Shown in pieces: positions 6,541 to 10,697 of a stretch of 10,697 nt of DNA (the stretch's first letter is position 1; every line of letters starts with the position of its first letter). The stretch is taken from assembly GCA_007571275.1 (NCBI GenBank), contig RKRS01000182.1:1-10697 (forward strand), read 5' to 3'. Under the pieces are notes generated by a model, which saw only the letters and a list, made by a program, of their open reading frames with translations, made no database searches and was not told where the DNA came from. This DNA is from Dehalococcoidia bacterium. Its GTDB lineage: Bacteria > Chloroflexota > Dehalococcoidia > Bin125. The translations under genes and the position numbers were made by a program.

Positions 6541-6918
6541 CTACTTCACCTCGACGGTCGCGCCCGCTTCCTCCAGGGAGGTCTTGAGCGCTTCAGCCTC
6601 TTCCTTCGACAGGCCTTCCTTGACGGTCTGCGGCGCTGACTCAACGAATTCCTTGGCCTCGCGCAGACCGAGGTCGGTGACCGCGCGGACAGCCTTGATC
6701 ACGTTGATCTTCTTGTCGCCGAAGGCCTGCAGCACGACATCGAATTCGGTCTGCTCTTCGACCTCTTCGGCTACCGCGCCATTGCTGGCGACCGCCACGG
6801 CCGCCACCGGGGCCGCCGCCGTCACGCCGAACTCATCCTCGATCCGCTTGACCAGATCACGCGCTTCGAGAATCGTCATCGCGCTAATCAGTTCAAACGC
6901 TTCGTCAACTTTCGACAT
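6541..6918 (-). CDS. rplL: 50S ribosomal protein L7/L12
   Basis: A 125-residue acidic stalk protein, present in several copies on L10, that recruits and stimulates translational GTPases. The N-terminal dimerisation domain (about 1-33) is followed by an Ala/Val-rich hinge (about 34-52, GVTAAAPVAAVAVASNGAVA). The C-terminal factor-binding domain (about 57-125) contains TEFDVVLQAFGDKKINVIKA, LGLREAKEFVESAP and the terminal EEAGATVEVK, all diagnostic. The ATG at 6918 is chosen over the in-frame GTG at 6930 because GTGGAG lies 6 bases before it as a Shine-Dalgarno, and MSKVDEA matches the usual beginning. It lies 82 bases after rplJ, with a stem-loop between them. It is the last gene of the ribosomal cluster here; rpoB does not follow. 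Confidence 0.97.
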   Translation of the reverse strand: MSKVDEAFELISAMTILEARDLVKRIEDEFGVTAAAPVAAVAVASNGAVAEEVEEQTEFDVVLQAFGDKKINVIKAVRAVTDLGLREAKEFVESAPQTVKEGLSKEEAEALKTSLEEAGATVEVK

Positions 6919-6970
6919 CTCAGTCTCCACTCCATACCGGTCGTTCAGGCCGGGGCTTCACTGGTTACGC

Positions 6971-6991
6971 GGCTGGATCAGGAGGCCAGCC
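6971..6991 (-). other. stem-loop between rplJ and rplL
   Basis: GGCTGG (6971-6976) and CCAGCC (6986-6991) form a perfect 6-bp stem with a 9-base loop, starting 9 bases after the rplJ stop. No U-tract follows, so the likely role, if any, is RNA processing or stability. That would fit the need for several L12 copies per L10, but this is inference. Confidence 0.4.
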
Positions 6992-7000
6992 GATCGTTTA

Positions 7001-7546
7001 CTACTCGTCACTCGCTTGCGCCGCTTCGAGCTGTTCCGCGCGGGCCTCGACGATCGCGGCGACATCGCGGAATACGGCGCTCAACACGCCGGCCAGACCC
7101 GAGATCGGACTGTTCAATCCGCCGGCAATCTTCGCCATCAGCTCAGGATGACTCGGCACATCGGCCAGGGCAGCCACCTGCGAACCATCCTGCAGTTCAC
7201 CTTCGACATAGACGCCACGAATCGGGAGATCGAGTCGCTGTTCCCGTGTGTACTTCTGCAGCGCCTTCGGCGCTTCCGTCAAGTCGCCGAAACCGAACAG
7301 CAACGCGGTCGATTCCTGGGCCAGATCAGCTGCGCCGGCTTCGCCCGCGCCCTCCGCCGCCCGACGCCAGAGGGTGTTCTTGATCACCCGTAGCTCAGTC
7401 TCCGGCGCCTCTGCCCGAATTCCGCGTCGCAGCTGCTGCATGTCCTTCACGCTCAGGCCGCGATAGTCCAGCCCAATCGTGATCGATGCGCGGCCAAGCC
7501 GCTCCTCGAGCAGCGCTACCTGTTCTCGCTTACGTTCAGTCGCCAT
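7001..7546 (-). CDS. rplJ: 50S ribosomal protein L10
   Basis: A 181-residue protein that binds 23S rRNA at the base of the stalk and carries L12 dimers on its C-terminal helix. Recognisable segments are the N-terminal KREQVALLEERLGRASITIG, the DYRGLSVKDMQQLRRGIR region (27-44), VIKNTLWRRAAEG (54-66), and LPIRGVYVEG followed by LADVPSHPELMAKIAGGLNSPI. The C-terminal helix, FRDVAAIVEARAEQLEAA, is the L12-binding part. The ATG at 7546 has an excellent GGGAGG 5 bases upstream. It is preceded by a 275-base structured leader and followed by rplL. In well-studied bacteria the L10-L12 complex represses its own mRNA by binding the leader, and the gap here is consistent with that. Confidence 0.96.
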   Translation of the reverse strand: MATERKREQVALLEERLGRASITIGLDYRGLSVKDMQQLRRGIRAEAPETELRVIKNTLWRRAAEGAGEAGAADLAQESTALLFGFGDLTEAPKALQKYTREQRLDLPIRGVYVEGELQDGSQVAALADVPSHPELMAKIAGGLNSPISGLAGVLSAVFRDVAAIVEARAEQLEAAQASDE

Positions 7547-7821
7547 GCCGCCTCCCGACCTACTGGTCTGTCATCCCAACCGCCCCAACTCACTCGACCA
7601 ACAGGCTCACAACCACACGCTTGCCCGTCCGCTCACGGGCCAGAGATCGGCTGCTGCCTGCGCTGGACGTTTCAGGACTTGCCCAAGACAAGTCCGCCAA
7701 CGGTCTGAGGCGGCAAAACTCGTTCGGTTCCTGTCTCTCCGTTCGTTCAGCCTAGTCCAAGCGTTCCGCCGATGTCAGCAGTTCGCGGCGTGGATGCGGG
7801 CTGAAACGTTAACGCTCTTGC
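7547..7821 (-). promoter_or_regulatory. structured rplJ leader, candidate L10-(L12) autoregulatory region
   Basis: The 275 bases between rplA and rplJ hold no gene but several perfect stems, read as minus-strand RNA. CCGCC/GGCGG (7694-7698 with 7709-7713) encloses a 10-base loop containing CAGAC. GGACTTG/CAAGTCC (7675-7681 with 7689-7695) is a 7-bp stem with a 7-base loop. GCCCGT/ACGGGC (7623-7628 with 7635-7640) is a 6-bp stem with a 6-base loop. The first two share two bases at their foot and so compete or stack. An AGAC-containing loop between complementary arms resembles part of known L10 leaders, but I cannot confirm the kink-turn or T-loop from sequence alone. No U-tract follows any stem. 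Confidence 0.55.
7749..7778 (-). promoter_or_regulatory. candidate sigma-70-type promoter for rplJL
   Basis: On the minus strand CTGACA (7778-7773, 5 of 6 matches to TTGACA) and TAGGCT (7754-7749, 3 of 6 to TATAAT) are separated by 18 bases. Transcription would start near 7742, giving a leader of about 195 bases that contains all the stem-loops before rplJ. A separate promoter at this place is known for E. coli rplJL, which supports the position but not this exact site. Confidence 0.35.
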
Positions 7822-8535
7822 TCAGTCAGCCTTCAACGCCAGTGTCGACTGCTGCTCGAGCTTGACGCCGGGACCCATCGTCGACGCGATATTCAGGGAG
7901 CGGATGTAGCTCCCCTTGGCGCCTGATGGCTTCGCCTTCACAATCTCCGACACCATCATGGCCAGGTTGTCGAGCAACTGATCCTCAGCAAAGCTCACCT
8001 TGCCCAGCGGCACATGCACCGACGCCTCGCGGTCTGTGCGAAACTCCACCCGCCCGGCCTTGGCTTCGCGGACAGCCTTGCCCACGTCATTCCGATCAAC
8101 CACCGTCCCGGCGCGTGGATTCGGCATCAGCCCACGCGGGCCGAGAATCCGACCCAGGCGACCAACCTTGCCCATCAGTTCCCGCTGCGCCACCGCCACG
8201 TCAAAGTCGGTGAAACCGTCCTGGACCTGCTGAATTAAGTCGTCCGAGCCAACGATCTCGGCGCCGGCTTCAGTTGCCGCCGTCGCCGCGTCGCCGTCGG
8301 CGAAGACCGCTACGCGGACTTCCTTGCCCAAGCCGTGCGGCAAACGCGCCGTGCCGCGCAACTGCTGATCGGCGTGACGCACGTCAAGCCCGGTTCGGAT
8401 GTGCAGTTCAACCGTCTCGTCGAACTTGGCCGTCGCCAACTGCTTGACCAGGGTCACTGCTTCCTGCGGTGGGTAATGCGATTCCTTGCTGTAGGACTCA
8501 AGCGCGCTGCGGTATCTCTTGCCACGTTTCGGCAT
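7822..8535 (-). CDS. rplA: 50S ribosomal protein L1
   Basis: A 237-residue protein of the L1 stalk, which moves with the E-site tRNA, and in many bacteria a translational repressor of its own operon. Recognisable parts are the N-terminal MPKRGKRYRSALESY, FDETVELHIRTGLDVRHADQ (38-57), LPHGLGKEVRVAVFA, and the signature MGKVGRLGRILGPRGLMPNP, followed by GTVV. The C-terminus ends with the KGSYIRSLNIASTMGPGVKL segment typical of the family. The ATG at 8535 lies 2 bases after the rplK stop and uses GAGGG, formed by the last rplK codons, as its Shine-Dalgarno, so translation is probably coupled to rplK. A 275-base gap separates it from rplJ. Confidence 0.97.
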   Translation of the reverse strand: MPKRGKRYRSALESYSKESHYPPQEAVTLVKQLATAKFDETVELHIRTGLDVRHADQQLRGTARLPHGLGKEVRVAVFADGDAATAATEAGAEIVGSDDLIQQVQDGFTDFDVAVAQRELMGKVGRLGRILGPRGLMPNPRAGTVVDRNDVGKAVREAKAGRVEFRTDREASVHVPLGKVSFAEDQLLDNLAMMVSEIVKAKPSGAKGSYIRSLNIASTMGPGVKLEQQSTLALKAD

Positions 8536-8537
8536 TG

Positions 8538-8963
8538 CTAACCCTCGACTTCCACGCCCATCGAACGCGCCGTCCCGGCGACCATGCGCATCGCCGCTTC
8601 AATGTCGTTCGCATTCAGGTCTTGCATTTTTTGTTCGGCGATCGTTCTCACCTGGTCTGAGGTGATCGAGCCGGCCACCTCGCGCCGAGGCTCCGAAGCG
8701 CCCTTTTCCAAGCCAGCGGCACGGCGAATCAGATCCGAAGCTGGCGGTGTTTTCAGATCGAACGTAAACGACCGATCTTCGTAGATCGTGATCTGCGCCG
8801 GAATCAATTCGCCCGCGCTGGACGCGGTCCGTTCGTTGTAGCTCTTGACGAACTCCATGATGCCCACGCCGTGCTGACCCAGCGCGGGACCGACCGGCGG
8901 CGCCGGGCTCGCCTTGCCCGCCTCCAGTTGCAGCGTCAACACTGCTCGTACACGCTTCGCCAT
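8538..8963 (-). CDS. rplK: 50S ribosomal protein L11
   Basis: A 141-residue protein that binds the GTPase-associated region of 23S rRNA and takes part in factor function and stringent-response sensing. The N-terminal domain shows LQLEAGKASPAPPVGPALGQ and HGVGIMEF; the usual Asn in the latter is Gly34 here, a mild change. The C-terminal RNA-binding domain carries FDLKTPPASDLIRRAAG and the terminal DLNANDIEAAMRMVAGTARS, with MGVEVEG at the end. Length is normal. The ATG at 8963 has GGGAG about 9 bases upstream. It lies 63 bases after nusG and 2 bases before rplA. In E. coli the L1 repressor site is in the rplK leader; I could not identify a convincing copy in the short gap here. Confidence 0.97.
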   Translation of the reverse strand: MAKRVRAVLTLQLEAGKASPAPPVGPALGQHGVGIMEFVKSYNERTASSAGELIPAQITIYEDRSFTFDLKTPPASDLIRRAAGLEKGASEPRREVAGSITSDQVRTIAEQKMQDLNANDIEAAMRMVAGTARSMGVEVEG

Positions 8964-9026
8964 CCAGCCATCTCCCTACTCCGCCCTCGACCAACTGCCG
9001 ACGGCGCGCAAATGCAAGCGTTCAGC

Positions 9027-9941
9027 CTACTGTTTCTCCACCTGATCGAAGTCCAGCTCCAACGGCGTCTCCCGACCGAACATCGAAATCCGCACCTTGA
9101 CCTTGCCCTTCTCGACGTTGATCTCCTCTACCTCCGCCACCATGTCGAGAAAGGGGCCATCCGTCAGACGGACTGAATCGTTGACCGCAAATCCGACCCG
9201 TACACGAGGCTCTTCCACCTGCGTCTGACCGATGATCTTCGCCACCTGCGCCGGCGGCAACGGTCGCGCCCGATCGCGCTGATCCTCGCGTGTGCCAACG
9301 AACCCGGTCACGCCGGCAGTACCGTTGACGACGTGCCACGACTGATCTGAGAGCTCGCCAGTGTCGCCGTCCAGACGAATCTGCAGCAGGACGTAGCCAG
9401 GCAACAGTTTTCGTTCCACCTCGCGACGCTTGCCGCCGCGAATTTCGACCTCCTGCTGGGTCGGCACAAGGACAAACCGCTTCTCCGCCATGCCCTTCTT
9501 CGCAGCGCCGGCCTGCTCTGGTCGTAGTTCGACGAACTGTTCTTCGGCGTCCATATTGCGGATGCGCAGATCCAGCGCGTCTCGCACGCGGTTCTCATGG
9601 CCGGTGTATGTATTGATCGCAAACCAGGCCGCGTTTGTCTCCTGGACTTCCTCAAGCGAAATCTCAGGTTCGGCCTCGTCCTCTTCCGATTCATCCCCCC
9701 GCAGGAACGAGGCGATCGGCGTCGCCTCCTGCTCGAGCGGACGGTCCAATCCCAATCCGGCCAATGCCTGGGCCGCGGTGGCGTCAAGCTCTGGCTCCGC
9801 CGATTGCTCCTCGGTCTCGATGCCCAGCGCGCGCGCAGCGGCTAACACTTCCTGTAGCTCACGCTCGGCGGCGCTAATCTCGCGCCGACCGAACCCGCTA
9901 TCCGCTGCGTTTGGCTCTGGAGCGCCTCGTGAAGTCGTCAT
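9027..9941 (-). CDS. nusG: transcription termination/antitermination factor NusG with long acidic N-terminal extension
   Basis: A 304-residue protein; usual NusG is about 180. The NGN domain that binds RNA polymerase starts at Trp106 (AAWFAINTYTGHENRVRDAL) and includes VPTQQEVEIRGGKRREVERK (159-178), LPGYVLLQI and SWHVVNGTAGVTGFVG (201-216). The KOW domain is at about 249-303 with VRLTDGPF and the terminal ETPLELDFDQVEK. Two oddities stand out. Residues 1-104 form an extra region with 26 acidic and 7 basic residues, densest at 82-101. About 18 residues near 136-153 (ELRPEQAGAAKKGMAEK) are inserted in the NGN domain relative to E. coli. In the KOW loop the second Gly after DGPF is Ala269. No later Met precedes the NGN domain, and the ATG overlaps the secE stop by one base (TGATG), so the long form is probably real. 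Confidence 0.95.
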   Translation of the reverse strand: MTTSRGAPEPNAADSGFGRREISAAERELQEVLAAARALGIETEEQSAEPELDATAAQALAGLGLDRPLEQEATPIASFLRGDESEEDEAEPEISLEEVQETNAAWFAINTYTGHENRVRDALDLRIRNMDAEEQFVELRPEQAGAAKKGMAEKRFVLVPTQQEVEIRGGKRREVERKLLPGYVLLQIRLDGDTGELSDQSWHVVNGTAGVTGFVGTREDQRDRARPLPPAQVAKIIGQTQVEEPRVRVGFAVNDSVRLTDGPFLDMVAEVEEINVEKGKVKVRISMFGRETPLELDFDQVEKQ

Positions 9942-10381
9942 CAGGGCAGCAACGTTTCCTCAACTACGCGATTCAACCCAAAGTCGATTCCGCCCAGGAA
10001 AATTCCCACCGCAATCGACACCACCAACACCACAACCGTCAGGTTCGCCGTCTCCTGGCGTGTTGGCCAGACGACTTTGCGCAGCTCGTCGATGATCGCC
10101 ATGATCGCGCGTGGATGGGTCAGTCGATAGAACAAGCTGCGGACGCGAGGGGCGTCTGCGGTTGTCGGTCGAGAGGCGGCAATCTCGCGGCGCGGGCGGG
10201 CCGGCAGGGCGGCGGCATCCGCGACCCCGCCTGAGTCAACTGCAGCATCGACCGAGGCTTCCGTCGCCGCTTCGGGCCGCGGAGCACTGGAACGAGTCGG
10301 ACGCGGAGTGGCTGCGGCGGCGCGGGGAGCCTGTCCGCCGCGGCGGCTTCGTCGCCGGCGACTATCTCGCGATCTGGCCAC
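9941..10381 (-). CDS. secE: preprotein translocase subunit SecE with basic N-terminal extension
   Basis: The 146-residue product contains a standard minimal SecE at its C-terminus. An amphipathic helix leads into ELRKVVWPTRQET (99-111), with the conserved Trp-Pro, followed by a single membrane helix at about 113-133 (NLTVVVLVVSIAVGIFLGG). It would clamp SecY in the SecYEG channel. Residues 1-80 are unusual: 9 of the first 20 are Arg, followed by an Ala/Pro/Ser-rich, probably disordered stretch without a membrane helix, so this is not the three-helix E. coli form. The GTG at 10381 lies 3 bases after the rpmG stop, with GGGAG about 12 bases upstream. An internal ATG (residue 94) would remove part of the amphipathic helix and is less likely. 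The stop overlaps the nusG start. Confidence 0.9.
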   Translation of the reverse strand: MARSRDSRRRRSRRGGQAPRAAAATPRPTRSSAPRPEAATEASVDAAVDSGGVADAAALPARPRREIAASRPTTADAPRVRSLFYRLTHPRAIMAIIDELRKVVWPTRQETANLTVVVLVVSIAVGIFLGGIDFGLNRVVEETLLP

Positions 10382-10384
10382 GAA

Positions 10385-10546
10385 TCACCGCGTCTCCCGA
10401 TACGCCCGACGCGCCCGACAACTCGGGCAGTACTTCGTCAGCTCCAGACGATCGCTATCGTTCCGACGATTTTTCGTCGTGTGATACGTGTGCGTCTGGC
10501 ATTCGCGGCAACGCAGCGTGATAAACACGCGATCACCCTTCGCCAT
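10385..10546 (-). CDS. rpmG: 50S ribosomal protein L33, zinc-binding (Cys+) form
   Basis: A 53-residue protein read directly from the minus strand, starting MAKGDRVFITLRCRECQ and ending RAYRETR before TGA (10387-10385). Two CxxC pairs, Cys13/Cys16 and Cys40/Cys43, form the zinc-binding site of the cysteine-containing L33 type, so the gene would not be expected to be replaced under zinc starvation as the zinc-free type is. The THTYHTTKNRRND segment and LELTKYCPSC are diagnostic. AGGGA lies about 8 bases before the ATG. It sits between tuf and secE, the usual place in this cluster, and only 3 bases before secE. A tRNA-Trp gene often found between rpmG and secE is absent. Confidence 0.95.
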   Translation of the reverse strand: MAKGDRVFITLRCRECQTHTYHTTKNRRNDSDRLELTKYCPSCRARRAYRETR

Positions 10547-10612
10547 AGCCAGTTCCCTTTCCCGAACACCGACCGAACAGAACCATCATCGCACGATTCG
10601 TCAGTCGGAGGG

Positions 10613-10697
10613 TTATTCGAGGATTGCGGTCACCGCGCCGGCGCCGACCGTGCGCCCGCCCTCACGAATCGCAAAGCGCAGACCCTCCTCCAGCGCA
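10613..10697 (-). CDS. tuf: elongation factor Tu, C-terminal end (5' part outside window)
   Basis: Only the last 27 residues are in the window, starting ALEEGLRFAIREGGRTVGAG and ending AVTAILE before TAA (10615-10613). RFAIREGGRTVGAG is the near-invariant end of domain 3 of EF-Tu, the GTPase that delivers aminoacyl-tRNA to the ribosome. The gene runs in the same direction as rpmG-secE-nusG, with a 66-base gap to rpmG and no evident terminator, so read-through into the cluster is likely. Confidence 0.93.
   Translation of the reverse strand, partial: ALEEGLRFAIREGGRTVGAGAVTAILE

Noticed and set aside
6482..7393. Long + strand open frame of 303 codons opposite rplL and rplJ
   Set aside because: It lies antisense to two unmistakable ribosomal genes and its translation is Ser/Arg-rich without domains. 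GC-rich codon use commonly opens the opposite strand.
8964..9026. Possible L1-binding translational operator before rplK
   Set aside because: The 63-base gap contains GGGAGATGGC near the ribosome binding site, but I could not build the asymmetric loop and stems expected for an L1 site.
9430..10095. Plus-strand open frame of 221 codons opposite nusG and secE
   Set aside because: Its serine-rich translation simply mirrors the acidic codons of the NusG extension on the other strand.
10382..10384. Expected tRNA-Trp gene between rpmG and secE
   Set aside because: Only 3 bases separate the two genes, and the 66-base gap before rpmG shows no tRNA fold, so none is present.

Overview
This is a GC-rich bacterial chromosomal window made almost entirely of housekeeping genes. 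There is no insertion sequence, phage gene, CRISPR array, rRNA or tRNA. The GC-rich codon use, the short intergenic gaps, the CvpA/RadC/LysM neighbourhood and a NusG with a long acidic N-terminus would fit a Chloroflexota lineage (Thermomicrobia/Sphaerobacter-like). That placement is inferred from general resemblance and was not tested by any search.

Left part (1-3052, + strand). A tightly packed series begins with the C-terminal end of a protein carrying a universal-stress-protein-like domain, probably the cytosolic tail of a permease. Two TrkA/RCK-type NAD-binding proteins follow; the first has only the Rossmann RCK_N domain and the second has RCK_N plus RCK_C. Then come prephenate dehydratase (pheA) with a C-terminal ACT domain and an Fpg/Nei-family DNA glycosylase with a zinc finger. 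Gaps of 3, 4 and 13 bases between the last four genes suggest co-transcription.

Middle part (3078-6378, - strand), convergent with the first. In transcription order it holds a single-pass membrane LysM protein, an unrecognised two-helix membrane protein, RadC (JAMM domain), a CvpA-family membrane protein and a stand-alone HNH endonuclease. The first three are joined by a 14-base overlap and a 4-base gap. DNA-repair or nuclease genes thus sit on both sides of the convergent junction near 3065.

Right part (6541-10697, - strand). This is the classical translation/transcription/secretion cluster in the order tuf (3' end only), rpmG, secE, nusG, rplK, rplA, rplJ, rplL. A 275-base gap before rplJ carries several perfect stem-loops and a candidate promoter, and is the expected place for L10-L12 autoregulation. 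The cluster is not followed by rpoB/rpoC, which usually come after rplL. SecE has a long Arg/Ala/Pro-rich N-terminal extension. NusG has about 104 extra acidic residues plus an insertion of roughly 18 residues inside its NGN domain. These extensions and the rplJ leader are the most interesting points. I found no convincing undescribed defence or mobile system.
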